From an uncultured Clostridia bacterium (lineage in GTDB: Bacteria; Bacillota; Clostridia; Christensenellales; Borkfalkiaceae), in NCBI GenBank assembly GCA_947626105.1, contig CANQQY010000009.1:1-56154 (forward strand): a DNA stretch of 56,154 nucleotides. Reading direction: 5' to 3'. Shown here piece by piece: positions 7,115 to 16,504 of this stretch (position 1 is the first letter of the stretch; every line of letters begins with the position of its first letter). The notes under the pieces are model-generated. The model saw nothing but the letters and a program-made list of their open reading frames with translations. It ran no database searches and was not told the origin of the DNA. Made by a program: the position numbers and the translations under genes.

Positions 7115-8977
7115 ATGAAAAAGAAATGGTTCACAGTGATCGCAAGCCTGTTGCTCTGCCTGTGCTTCCTGTTTGTCGCATGCGACAGCGGGACGGGCAA
7201 CGGCTCGGGCAATGAAAACGGCGATCAACCGAGCGGCAACGAGGGCGGAAACCCGAACGGCGGGAATGAGGGCAATAAGCCGTCTCCCGGCGGCCAGCAG
7301 CAGGGAGATCCCGTACAGGGTACGATCCATATGTATACCTCGGTGAATATCATCGAATTTGAGGCGCTTCAAGCGGCCGCGTATGCATATGAGGACTACC
7401 AGATGTCTCTCGGCAACGATATCATCATCGACCTCGGGCACAATACGGACGACCCCGACGGCTTGCAGAGAACGCTTAGAAATTTGATCAGTACGGACAG
7501 CGTCACCGAACCGACGATCGCCCCGGTCTCCACCCTTCCCGAATACCACGGTACCAATAAGCTCGTGGACCTTTCGGGGTATCTCGAAGAAGCTAATCCT
7601 TACAGCCCCGATTACGATACGTGGAAGGATTCCCTCGAAGAGGACGCTTACCGTCCCATCCGCGCGGGTTCCACCGTCACGATCCCGGGCGTAAGCTATT
7701 CCGCAAACTATGCTTGCGCGTTCTATAACAAGAAGGCGATGCTCGACGTCATGGGGGACGATCCCCTTGTGGACGAAACGGGCACGATCGACACTTCCAG
7801 CCCCGATTTCACGTGGGAATGGATGCTGGGTGCGCTCGCAAAAGCGAAGTCGCAGGGCGGAACATCGGGCAGGAAATTCAATAATCCGCTCGCGATCTCC
7901 CGCAATGAGCAGGCGTGCGGACAGGTCAATTTCAACCTCGTCACGACGCTCATCAATATGTATCTCGACCAATATTTCCGCGATTTCACCGAGGATGTGC
8001 ATTCGCAGGAAGGCGATTACAGCTATATCCGCAGTCTCGACTCCAAGTGGGCGTACGACGAACAGGACGCCAAGGTGGACTACGAGAGCAAGTATACCTA
8101 CAACCTCAATAAGGTCGTAGACAGTTATTTCAACCACAGCACGGAGTACGGTCCCGAATCGGCACGCTATGCCGAGATGATGGAAAACCTCTACGACCTT
8201 CTGCAATACTCCAATCCCAACGATTCTTATCAGGATTGCTTCAACCGCTTCAACGAGACGACGATCACATACAGCAGAAGCGGCTCCTATTCGGACATGA
8301 AGCTCTTCTATTTCGAGACGCTCGGCTACATCAGAACGTACCGCGACGCGCATAAGACCGGGAACGATTATCCCTCCGCGAAGTGGATCGACGATTCTTT
8401 GGGTTGGTTCCTGATGCCCGCAATGCCTTCCGAGCTTGAAGGCGTTGCCGACAACGTCCGTCCTACGGGCGGCCCCCTCGAATGCTACGGCGCTCTTGCC
8501 ACGGGTTCTACCGCTTTGGATGAGATCGCGATCGACTTCCTTCGCTGGCTTACCTCGCCCATGGGGCAGGAGCATATTACGGCGCACTATGTCAGCCAGG
8601 ACGCGCCCCAGATGATGCGCCAGCTCGTCAAGGGCGTCAGAATCGATCCGAAAGTGGACTTCACCAAAGTCGCAATGCAGGTCACGGGTGACGTCGGGTT
8701 CTCGCCCTACAATATCTTCGGCATGGGCAGCGGTATGTCCACCTGCAAAGTAGACGGCACCTCCGACTATGTGGGTAACAGAGTCGCAACGCTCCTCAGC
8801 AGCTACTTCAAGGGAAGCGTCCGCACATGGGGAGAGAACGGCAAGGAAATGCTCAACCACATCAAGAGCGGCTTTAAGGATTATGCGGCGCAGTATCATC
8901 TGATCTACACCGATCCCGCCAAAGTTTCCGAGGCGACCAACGGTCTCAAAAATAACCCCTTCAACGTGACGGATTGA
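7115..8977 (+). CDS. Extracellular solute-binding lipoprotein (family 1-like)
   Basis: 620-residue substrate-binding lipoprotein of the ABC importer. The signal peptide ends FVAC with lipid-acceptor Cys23, followed by a 45-residue Gly/Asn/Pro linker (SGNENGDQPSGNEGGNPNGG). The mature domain starts with IHMYTSVNIIEFEALQAAAY and contains the QMSLGNDIIIDLGHNTDDPD segment of family-1 sugar-binding proteins. At 620 residues it is long compared with the usual 420-450, so an insertion or a large-oligosaccharide site is possible. AGGAGG precedes the ATG by 10 nt. It sits between its permeases and two lipoprotein glycosidases, which supports import of the oligosaccharides they release. The actual ligand cannot be read from the sequence. 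Confidence 0.9.
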   Translation: MKKKWFTVIASLLLCLCFLFVACDSGTGNGSGNENGDQPSGNEGGNPNGGNEGNKPSPGGQQQGDPVQGTIHMYTSVNIIEFEALQAAAYAYEDYQMSLGNDIIIDLGHNTDDPDGLQRTLRNLISTDSVTEPTIAPVSTLPEYHGTNKLVDLSGYLEEANPYSPDYDTWKDSLEEDAYRPIRAGSTVTIPGVSYSANYACAFYNKKAMLDVMGDDPLVDETGTIDTSSPDFTWEWMLGALAKAKSQGGTSGRKFNNPLAISRNEQACGQVNFNLVTTLINMYLDQYFRDFTEDVHSQEGDYSYIRSLDSKWAYDEQDAKVDYESKYTYNLNKVVDSYFNHSTEYGPESARYAEMMENLYDLLQYSNPNDSYQDCFNRFNETTITYSRSGSYSDMKLFYFETLGYIRTYRDAHKTGNDYPSAKWIDDSLGWFLMPAMPSELEGVADNVRPTGGPLECYGALATGSTALDEIAIDFLRWLTSPMGQEHITAHYVSQDAPQMMRQLVKGVRIDPKVDFTKVAMQVTGDVGFSPYNIFGMGSGMSTCKVDGTSDYVGNRVATLLSSYFKGSVRTWGENGKEMLNHIKSGFKDYAAQYHLIYTDPAKVSEATNGLKNNPFNVTD

Positions 8978-8987
8978 CGGAGTTTTC

Positions 8988-10895
8988 ATGAAAAAAATAT
9001 TATCTTTGACATTGAGCGCACTTTTGCTGCTCGCTGCGGTCGGCTGTACGAACGGCAAGACAAGCGGTTCGGGCGAAACGCCTCCCGGGAACGATCCCCC
9101 GGGCGGCGGGACCTCGGGCAGCGGTCTTTCGGGAACCCTCGAACAGACCGACATGCAGACGGGCTTTCTGCGCACCGCCGCAACGGACGACATGGGACGT
9201 TCCTTCACCCAGACGGAGAGCTACAACGATAACGTCGTAGGGATCTTCTACTTCCTTTGGTTGAGCCAGGCGTCGAACGACAACACCGTCGAGAAATATA
9301 TCGCCGACGGCAGGGCGGAGGAGACCCTCACGAGCCAGGACGGGTTCGGGACTCCCGCTTTCACATGGTGGGGCGAACCCATGTACGGCTACTATCTGGT
9401 TCAGGATAAGTGGGTCGTGCGGAAGCACGTGGAACTCTTTATCAACGCGGGACTCGACTTCATCTGCTTCGATACGACGAACAATAACCACTATGCCGCG
9501 GATGCGCGCGCGGTGCTCGACGTCCTTCTCGAATATGAGCAGATGGGCTACCGCGTTCCCAAGGCGATGTTCATGACCAATTCGGACTCCCCGGGACGGA
9601 TCAAGGCGATCTATAACGACTTCTACCGCCGCGATACATACGACAGCATTTGGTTTACGGGCAACGGCGACAAACCGTGGATCATCGGCAGCGAACCCGC
9701 AACCGACAAGACCATCATGGATCGCTTCTATTTCAAGCGTTCCCAGTGGCCGAATGCCGCTCTCCATGAGGACCGCTTCCCGTGGATCTCGTGGAACTGG
9801 CCGCAGGAGAAATATTACGACGAAGAGAACAATTACGACATCATGAGCGTTTCCGTCTCCCAGCACGTCGGCGACGGGAGAGGGGCGGAATTCTCGCTCT
9901 CGGGCGTCTGCTCGCCGCACGTCTTTGCCACTCTCTCGGAGGAGACGCGTGCAAAGATCCTCTCGGGCAGCGGAAGCGACTATTACTACAACAAAAATTG
10001 GGGCAGAGGCTTCTCGCACGAGACGGGCGAAAATAACTACGAAAACGCGCTCGCCAATGTCAACTTCGAAGAGCAGTGGCAGACGGTGTACGACGACGGA
10101 AGCATCAACCTCGTGTTCGTGACGGGCTGGAACGAATGGATCGCCCAGCGCCAGTCGGGGGATCCTGTTCTCGGCAGTACCTACGGCCGTTACATCGACA
10201 CTTTCGACATGGAGTTCTCCCGCGATATCGAAATGATGAACGGGGGATATCTCGACAACTGTTTCCTTCAACTCGTGAAAAACATCCGTACCTACAAGGG
10301 GAGCGGATCCAAGAAGATCGAGACGGCGGCGACGGACAAGGATCTTCATAAGCTCGAAAATTGGGCGGATATGCCCGCGTATGCCGACCTTGTGAAAGAG
10401 ACGGAAGCACGCAATTCGATCGGCGTCGGTTCCCACTTCTATGAAAACAGGACGGGCAGGAACGACATCCGCGAAGTGCGCGTTGCGACGACGGATTCGG
10501 ATATTTACTTCCTCGTCTCCACGGTGGACGATATCACCGCCCGCACGGCGGGAGATACCCGTTACATGAACGTCTGGCTCGGGTTCGAAGGACAATCGGG
10601 CGGCTGGAACGGATCGCAATACGTCGTCAACCGCACGGCGGACGGCTCCGTCGCCTCTGTCGATAAGATCGAAAACGGCTCGTTTACGAGAGTAGGCGAC
10701 GCCGAAGTGACGATCGAGGGAAGATATATGCTCGTGAAAGTTCCGAAGAGCGCCGTCGGCGTGAGCGGGAACGGGTTCGGGCTCCAATTCAAAGTCACCG
10801 ACAATCTCCAAAAAGATTTCGATATCACCGATCTCTATACCAACGGAGACTGCGCTCCCATCGGCAGGATCAAGTACAGCTATTATGCAAGCTAA
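8988..10895 (+). CDS. GH99/GH71-like lipoprotein glycosidase, paralogue A
   Basis: 635-residue surface lipoprotein (AVGC, Cys20; Gly/Pro/Ser-rich linker to about residue 45). The central domain (about 75-420) looks like a GH71/GH99/WbsX-type TIM barrel: VGIFYFLWL at strand 1, EPMYGYYLVQDKWVVRKHVE, AGLDFICFDTTNNN at strand 3, and VFVTGWNEWIAQR at a late strand. GH99 enzymes carry two catalytic Glu as E-W-H-E; here E383 is kept but the second position is Ala386. The C-terminal 170 residues (from about 470) form a beta-sandwich resembling a CBM9-type binding domain (DIREVRVATTDSDIYFLVS). About 10 nt separate it from the binding protein gene and from paralogue B. I infer an outer-surface endo-acting glycosidase, specificity unknown. 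Confidence 0.75.
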   Translation: MKKILSLTLSALLLLAAVGCTNGKTSGSGETPPGNDPPGGGTSGSGLSGTLEQTDMQTGFLRTAATDDMGRSFTQTESYNDNVVGIFYFLWLSQASNDNTVEKYIADGRAEETLTSQDGFGTPAFTWWGEPMYGYYLVQDKWVVRKHVELFINAGLDFICFDTTNNNHYAADARAVLDVLLEYEQMGYRVPKAMFMTNSDSPGRIKAIYNDFYRRDTYDSIWFTGNGDKPWIIGSEPATDKTIMDRFYFKRSQWPNAALHEDRFPWISWNWPQEKYYDEENNYDIMSVSVSQHVGDGRGAEFSLSGVCSPHVFATLSEETRAKILSGSGSDYYYNKNWGRGFSHETGENNYENALANVNFEEQWQTVYDDGSINLVFVTGWNEWIAQRQSGDPVLGSTYGRYIDTFDMEFSRDIEMMNGGYLDNCFLQLVKNIRTYKGSGSKKIETAATDKDLHKLENWADMPAYADLVKETEARNSIGVGSHFYENRTGRNDIREVRVATTDSDIYFLVSTVDDITARTAGDTRYMNVWLGFEGQSGGWNGSQYVVNRTADGSVASVDKIENGSFTRVGDAEVTIEGRYMLVKVPKSAVGVSGNGFGLQFKVTDNLQKDFDITDLYTNGDCAPIGRIKYSYYAS

Positions 10896-10904
10896 GGAGG
10901 ATTT

Positions 10905-13091
10905 ATGGCGTTATACAGAAAAGCTGCAATCATGTTGAGTCTGCTTCTTGCTTGCTCCGCGGCGGGTTGCACGCTCGGAAAAGGAAGCTCCGCGAACGAG
11001 GGGGATCCCACGCCGTCGGAACAGCCGCCGAACACCGATCCTCCCGAAACGGATCCCCCCGAACAGGATCCTCCCGAAGAGGATCCCCCCGTGGATCCGC
11101 CCGCTCCCTCTTACGAATACGGCGAGAACTGGTCGGATCCCTACGATGCGGACTATACGCGCTCGCTCCTCTCCATGGGAGATCAGGCGTTCACGCTGAG
11201 CCAGCTCTCGGGGGTCGATTATTTCCGCCGCACCCGCACGCCCAACAGCGGCAACAAAGAGGGGAAATACGTCGGGATCTTCTACTTCCTTTGGCAGAAC
11301 GAGGGGAACGGCCTGTACGATATTTCCAAGTTGCTTGAAAAGTACGACCCGACGGACGTCGAAAAGAATCCGCTCTGGGCGATCAAGGGAGGCGAGTACT
11401 ACGATCCCAATATTTCGCCCATGAGTGCGTTCCACTACTTCGAGGAGCCCCTCTACGGCTACTATGCCTCGACGGATAAGTGGGTGATCATGCGGCATCT
11501 CGAACTTCTCACCTATGCGGGGGTCGACTTCCTCTATCTCGACTACACGAACGCCAACTCGGCGGATCCCGAGAAAGAGCCCGGGAATATTTATCCCGCT
11601 GCGACCTACGCTCTTCTCGACAGTATCCTCGAATTGCAGAAGAAGGGGATCGACTGTCCCAAGATCGTCCCCCTCATCTGCAATCCCTATACGAGCGGAA
11701 AGGATGTGTCGCCCAATCAGAGGCGCGCGAACGTCGTCCAGTGGGTGTATAAAAATTATTACGCGAAGGATAATTTCAAATACAAATCCTGTTGGTTCAC
11801 GGCGGATAAGACGCATAACCCTTCGGGCAAGCCTCTGCTTGTGAGCTACACGATCGACCGCAACGACTTTGCGGATAAGGCCGCCTACGACGCATTCTGG
11901 TTCCGCGACGTCGTCTGGCCGACGATGGTGAACGGCGGCGTATATGAAAACGGCTTCCCGTGGATGGATTACGAACTTCCGCAGGCGAATTACAACGGGT
12001 TCATGAACATCTCTGTCGCCCAGCATTTGGGCGGGAGCTGGTCGTCGGAGGCATATCTCGCACAGAGCAGAGGGACGGGTACCATGTACCGCGGCAGGGG
12101 AGCGAAATCTTCGGACGTCCTCGCCGCCGACTCCGCCGATGTAGAGGACGCGATCTACGGGATCAACTTCAACGACCAATGGCGCAACGCCCTCAATGCG
12201 ACGGGCGACAGGGAGCCGTGGGTGCTCACCGTGACCGGCTGGAACGAGTGGACGGCACAGAAGCTCGACCAAGGATTGGGACGTGCGACGTTCGTCGATA
12301 CCTTCTCGATCGCCTTCTCCCGCGACGCGGAGATGATGCGCGACAAGAACGGCTATTCCGACAATTTCTATATGCAGATCGCGGCGAACACCGCCAAATT
12401 CAAGGCGAAGCCTTCGACGCGCAAATCGGACGCCGCAATGTGGCAGCGCACGTCGCTCATGATCGACGACCTCGCCGCGTGGGAACTTGTCGAGGGCAAA
12501 TATCTCGACCTCTCGGGCGACGCGATGAACCGCGACAAAGACAGCGTCGGGCACGTCTACCACTACACGGACGACTCCGCCCGCAACGACATCGAATATC
12601 TCAAATTCGCCAACGACAGCGAAAATCTCTACGTCCTCGTCAGCACCAAGGACAACGTCACCCCGTATGAAGAAGGGGACGGGTGCTGGATGAATCTCTA
12701 TCTCTCCACGACGACGAGGGGCTGGCAGGGATACGATTTCGTCATCAACCGCTCTCCCGACGGAAAAACGACCTCGATCGAAGCGCTCTCGGAGGATGAA
12801 GAGGGGAAGATCGTCGCAACGCTGCTCGAAGCGCGGGCGGAATATTTCGTAAAGGACAATTTCATCGCTTTCTCCATTCCGCTGGAAGCGATCGGCGTTA
12901 CTTCGAAGGACGTCATCGGCATCAAGGCATGCGACAACATCTTCGGCGTGAAGCGGACGGAATCGGACGGCGAGACGCCCGGAAACGACGGCGTCGGCGT
13001 GTATCAATTCGGCGACATCGAAGCCTTCTACTGCGGCGGCGACTGCGCTCCCATCGGACGGCTCAATTACAGTTACAGGCTGGGCTATTGA
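10905..13091 (+). CDS. GH99/GH71-like lipoprotein glycosidase, paralogue B
   Basis: 728-residue tandem paralogue of the preceding gene, with the same plan: lipoprotein signal (AAGC, Cys22; LLAC at Cys17 is an alternative), a linker built of DPPE repeats, a barrel and a CBM9-like C-terminal sandwich. Matching motifs are VGIFYFLWQ, EPLYGYYASTDKWVIMRHLE, AGVDFLYLDYTNANS and LTVTGWNEWTAQK. As in paralogue A, the first Glu of the GH99 pair is present (E448) and the position three residues later is Ala451. Both proteins end with the same NGDCAPIGRIKYSY-like stretch (here GGDCAPIGRLNYSY). Insertions relative to A occur early in the barrel (IKGGEYYDPNISPMSAFHYF). AGGAGG lies 5 nt before the ATG. Confidence 0.75.
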   Translation: MALYRKAAIMLSLLLACSAAGCTLGKGSSANEGDPTPSEQPPNTDPPETDPPEQDPPEEDPPVDPPAPSYEYGENWSDPYDADYTRSLLSMGDQAFTLSQLSGVDYFRRTRTPNSGNKEGKYVGIFYFLWQNEGNGLYDISKLLEKYDPTDVEKNPLWAIKGGEYYDPNISPMSAFHYFEEPLYGYYASTDKWVIMRHLELLTYAGVDFLYLDYTNANSADPEKEPGNIYPAATYALLDSILELQKKGIDCPKIVPLICNPYTSGKDVSPNQRRANVVQWVYKNYYAKDNFKYKSCWFTADKTHNPSGKPLLVSYTIDRNDFADKAAYDAFWFRDVVWPTMVNGGVYENGFPWMDYELPQANYNGFMNISVAQHLGGSWSSEAYLAQSRGTGTMYRGRGAKSSDVLAADSADVEDAIYGINFNDQWRNALNATGDREPWVLTVTGWNEWTAQKLDQGLGRATFVDTFSIAFSRDAEMMRDKNGYSDNFYMQIAANTAKFKAKPSTRKSDAAMWQRTSLMIDDLAAWELVEGKYLDLSGDAMNRDKDSVGHVYHYTDDSARNDIEYLKFANDSENLYVLVSTKDNVTPYEEGDGCWMNLYLSTTTRGWQGYDFVINRSPDGKTTSIEALSEDEEGKIVATLLEARAEYFVKDNFIAFSIPLEAIGVTSKDVIGIKACDNIFGVKRTESDGETPGNDGVGVYQFGDIEAFYCGGDCAPIGRLNYSYRLGY
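11033..11100 (+). repeat. Tandem 15-bp repeats coding a DPPE linker
   Basis: About four and a half degenerate units of GATCCYCCCGAA + 3 nt encode (T/E/Q/V)DPPE. This is an in-frame low-complexity spacer between the lipid anchor and the catalytic domain, prone to length changes by slippage. Confidence 0.7.
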
Positions 13092-13132
13092 TCTCTGGAC
13101 AAAAAATCAGGAATATTTAAGGAGGAAACCTT

Positions 13133-16100
13133 ATGAAAGTAAAGAAACAATGGAAACTTGTATGCGCATCGCTGCTCACGGCGTGCTGCATCGGTACCGC
13201 TGCGGCGGGCTTTGCGCTCGCGGGCGGCGGGAGGACGGCGAACGCTGCGGCAAGCGACAAATGGGTCGGGCTTCCCGCAAAATCCGCCATGGTCGGTGAC
13301 GAGATCCTGACCGTAACGGATAACGCTGCAATTGTCAACAAGACCGACATCTTGCAGCTCCCGAACAGCACCGGTGTATTCTATATGTATTACAACGATT
13401 CCGTGGAATGGAGCGGCTTCACGCTCCGCAACGGATGCGAAGCTGTCGGCTATTCTTGGGTCCTCACCGGCGCAAGCGAAACGGCGTTCCCTTGGCACAC
13501 CGTCGGATTCGAGGGCAAGAACAACCACATGATCCTTCAAGACAACCGTAAGTTCCCGTCGTCGGGCGGCACATACGGCGGCTTGAAAGGCGTGGAAGGC
13601 GAGAACTTCAAGAACGGATTCATCCCGATCGAGATCCATGTCGGTCAGGGCGCCGCGTCGGAGGATCCTTCCTACATCAAGATCGGCGGCGTAGAACTCA
13701 TCCACGAACAGGGCAGCGGCGTCTCCGTCACACAGTCGGCGTCGCGTGAAACGGGCACGTGCACGGAGCTCGTCTCCTCCTTGTTCACCGAAGGGGCATA
13801 TCTTGCCATCAACTATAACGGGCGGGCAAATCCCCTTCTTGCGATCTCCGAACCCGGTTCCGTCGTCGCGACGAACGTGTCCATGGACATGACGAAGCAG
13901 GAGCATGCGGGAGCATTCTCCAAGGATCTCACGATGGATCTCTCCTCTGCGGAGGACGTATTCGGCGACGGCTGCACCGTGACGGTCAAACTCAACGGAA
14001 AGGTACTCTCTTCCGTGACGCCCGAAGTCACTACGACGGACGACAATAAGCATGCGACCCTCAAAGTTACCAAGGCGCAGCTCGACGCGATCGACACGGA
14101 GGATCTGGAAACTTCCAGCTACTTGACGTTCTCCTTTGATAACGGTGACAAGCATTACGGTGACGTTCCCGTTGCGCTCAGCATTCTCTTCGAGGATCCG
14201 CCCGTAGTAGAGGAGTCCGATATCGCGCTCGAAAAGAAAGAGCCTTTCTCGGTTTCCTTCACCTATGCAGGGGTTGCAGATCCCGAAACCGGTCTTAGCG
14301 TCAGCTACCAGCTTAATTCCGCTTCTCCCGAGGAATCCCTCACGAAGGATACGGATTACACCATCACAAAGGCCGACAGCAAATACACCGTCACCTTCAC
14401 GGAGGCGGGCGTTGAAAAGCTCTTTAACGGACACAATTCTTCGACCCTCGTATTCAGACTCGGTAAGCACGTATTCAACGCTTCCGTCTATGTGGAAGGG
14501 CAAACGACGGAGTACGGGATCCGTTTCCGCGAAGGGATCGACTATGTGGGCGATTCGCTCAAAATCGACGAATATTATGCGAGCGCGAAGATCCACAGGC
14601 TCGACACTTCCATCCTCGCTTCCCGTGTTTTCTACGAGAACGGCGTCGATGTGACGAAACCCATCTTCATCGAGTACGGTACCCTCGATCCCAAAGTCGA
14701 ATGGATGCTTATCTCGCTCATGAGCACGCCTACGATCTCCGAATACTTCACAGAGACGACTGCTCCCTCGCAGGGCAACGTATTCTCCTTCATCGTATTC
14801 GGTCAGGGCAGAAACAACTTGCAAGGCATGAACGGAACGTTTGTCAACGGCAATACGACCGAGCATGCGAAGAACACCAACATGAAGAACAACGTCGTTG
14901 AGATCAGCCTCGGCGCGACGAACGCGGCAGACGGTTACGTCAAGATCAACGGCCAAAAGGTCGAAGGCGCGGTTCCTGCAAAATCGCAGGCAGACTTCCC
15001 GAGCGGAAAGGCATGGGTCGGCTTCTTCTTCAATAACGGCGGATCCGAATTTGACTTCATCTGCAACACGCACGTCAACGCCGTCGCGATCACTTCTCCC
15101 CAGGCGGACAGCGAATATAAGATGGACCTCGGCAAGGCTGTGGATTTCTCCGTCGACCTTGTGAATACGAGCGGCAACCTCAAATTGAAGGACGAGAGCG
15201 GCAAGGAGATCCCTTCCTCGCAGTATAGCTACGAAGGCGGCAAACTCACGATCAAGGCGGAATACTTCTCCTCCAAGTCCTACGTCAAGGACGGACAGAT
15301 CTTCATTTGGGACAACGAGAAGGAAACGGGTACCGCTTTCAAGATGGAATACACCAACAGCGATATGGGTACCGTAAGGATCGCCTATGCGGTCAAGGGC
15401 GGCACGGAGAACGTGGCGTTTGATCTCGGGATCGAGAGCGTGACTTCCGTCACCCAAGACGGCGAACCCGTCTCCGAGGACAAATACACCGTTGAAGGCG
15501 GCAAGTTCATCGTCAAGGCAACATCGATCCCCGCAGAAGTCGGCGCGTATGAGTTCCTCGTGAATGCAAACGGCAGCCTCTATCCCTGCTACGTCTATGT
15601 GGATAACTTTGCAAACGGTTATGCCGCTGCGGCAGGCGCGGTCGCTTCCGAAAACGGCTACACGCTCACGGGTGTGACGAGCGTGACGGAGGCAAAGACC
15701 TACGATCTCACGGAAGGCTACGAAGTCAAACTCTCCTTCAAGACCATCGACGGATACTATGAACGCGGCGTCAACGAAAAGGCGACGAGCGTGACACTCA
15801 GATTCTATGACCCCGTCACCGCCCAGACCCTTGTCATCACCGTGTTCGCGAACTTCGAGGATGATAAGATCACCTCTTCCAACCAGGCGCTCTTCATCTC
15901 CTATGCGTTGTACGATGCGGCAGGGACGAAACTCTCCGGCGGTTCCGAGAGACCCGTAGCACCCACGGACGGCAACAACAGCGCTTCCGGCGTGCACGCG
16001 CTCGAAGTCGCGGAAAAGAGCGGCGGGCTTACCATCACCCTTGCGGGACGTCCCTATAACCTTAGCGCATCCGCACTCGGGAATTTCGGCCTCAAGGCTT

Positions 16101-16426
16101 GCGTTTTGACCGTGACGACCGAGAATTCGACGAGCGGTTCCGTTGCGGAACTTACCGTCGGCGAATCGACTCCCGGCGGCACGACCCCCGGCGGTACGAC
16201 CCCCGGCGGCACGACCCCCGGCGGCGATGATAACCCCGGCAATACCCCCGGCGGTACGACCCCCGGCGGCGATACCCCTAGCGGAAATGAGAACGGCGAC
16301 AGCTCCGGTGAAGAGGGCGGCTGCGGTTCCGTGATCTTTGCGGGCTTCGGCGCGGCGGTTGCGGCGCTCGTGCTTGCGGTCGGCGCGGCAGTTCTCATCG
16401 TCGTTCGCAGAAAAGAAGATAAGTGA
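13133..16426 (+). CDS. Large modular surface protein with C-terminal GCGS anchor
   Basis: 1097-residue exported protein with no catalytic motif I can see. It has a signal peptide (residues 1 to about 40, ending TANAA) without lipobox. Two distantly similar beta-rich modules of about 180 residues follow (about 42-220 and 460-650; WSGFTLRNGCEAVGYSW and MLISLMSTPTISEYF regions) with Ig-like stretches between and after them. A Thr-Pro-Gly-Gly repeat spacer (about 1010-1060) leads to the C-terminal GGCGSV (Cys1064), a hydrophobic helix and RRKEDK. It is likely a cell-surface glycan-binding or adhesion protein serving the adjacent hydrolases. AAGGAGG precedes the ATG. The same C-terminal pattern is found in three other proteins of the locus. 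Confidence 0.72.
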   Translation: MKVKKQWKLVCASLLTACCIGTAAAGFALAGGGRTANAAASDKWVGLPAKSAMVGDEILTVTDNAAIVNKTDILQLPNSTGVFYMYYNDSVEWSGFTLRNGCEAVGYSWVLTGASETAFPWHTVGFEGKNNHMILQDNRKFPSSGGTYGGLKGVEGENFKNGFIPIEIHVGQGAASEDPSYIKIGGVELIHEQGSGVSVTQSASRETGTCTELVSSLFTEGAYLAINYNGRANPLLAISEPGSVVATNVSMDMTKQEHAGAFSKDLTMDLSSAEDVFGDGCTVTVKLNGKVLSSVTPEVTTTDDNKHATLKVTKAQLDAIDTEDLETSSYLTFSFDNGDKHYGDVPVALSILFEDPPVVEESDIALEKKEPFSVSFTYAGVADPETGLSVSYQLNSASPEESLTKDTDYTITKADSKYTVTFTEAGVEKLFNGHNSSTLVFRLGKHVFNASVYVEGQTTEYGIRFREGIDYVGDSLKIDEYYASAKIHRLDTSILASRVFYENGVDVTKPIFIEYGTLDPKVEWMLISLMSTPTISEYFTETTAPSQGNVFSFIVFGQGRNNLQGMNGTFVNGNTTEHAKNTNMKNNVVEISLGATNAADGYVKINGQKVEGAVPAKSQADFPSGKAWVGFFFNNGGSEFDFICNTHVNAVAITSPQADSEYKMDLGKAVDFSVDLVNTSGNLKLKDESGKEIPSSQYSYEGGKLTIKAEYFSSKSYVKDGQIFIWDNEKETGTAFKMEYTNSDMGTVRIAYAVKGGTENVAFDLGIESVTSVTQDGEPVSEDKYTVEGGKFIVKATSIPAEVGAYEFLVNANGSLYPCYVYVDNFANGYAAAAGAVASENGYTLTGVTSVTEAKTYDLTEGYEVKLSFKTIDGYYERGVNEKATSVTLRFYDPVTAQTLVITVFANFEDDKITSSNQALFISYALYDAAGTKLSGGSERPVAPTDGNNSASGVHALEVAEKSGGLTITLAGRPYNLSASALGNFGLKACVLTVTTENSTSGSVAELTVGESTPGGTTPGGTTPGGTTPGGDDNPGNTPGGTTPGGDTPSGNENGDSSGEEGGCGSVIFAGFGAAVAALVLAVGAAVLIVVRRKEDK
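16161..16290 (+). repeat. Tandem 15-bp repeats coding a TPGG spacer
   Basis: Repeats of ACGACCCCCGGCGGY (Thr-Thr-Pro-Gly-Gly) with a few diverged units, in frame. They form the wall-spanning low-complexity linker before the GCGS segment; such arrays expand and contract readily. Confidence 0.8.
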
Positions 16427-16448
16427 TCCCACCGGATCGAGCTTAACA

Positions 16449-16478
16449 AATAAGATCCGCCTTCGGGTGGATCTTATT
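16449..16478 (+). terminator. Intercistronic hairpin, possible attenuator
   Basis: AATAAGATCC (16449-16458) pairs with GGATCTTATT (16469-16478), with GCC-TTCG-GGT stacked between, including a stable TTCG loop. No T-run follows, so partial termination or mRNA stabilisation is as likely as full termination. It separates the adhesive protein gene from the two glycosidase-like genes. Confidence 0.5.
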
Positions 16479-16504
16479 GTCAAGTTGAGTCCATGAGGTA
16501 TCCC

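Noticed and set aside
13085-16483. Long open frames on the minus strand opposite the surface-protein genes (also at 7037-9208, 9000-10811 and 10911-13007)
   Set aside because: They mirror the plus-strand genes, have Arg/His/Val-rich translations without domains, and lack ribosome binding sites. High GC at third positions keeps the opposite frame open.
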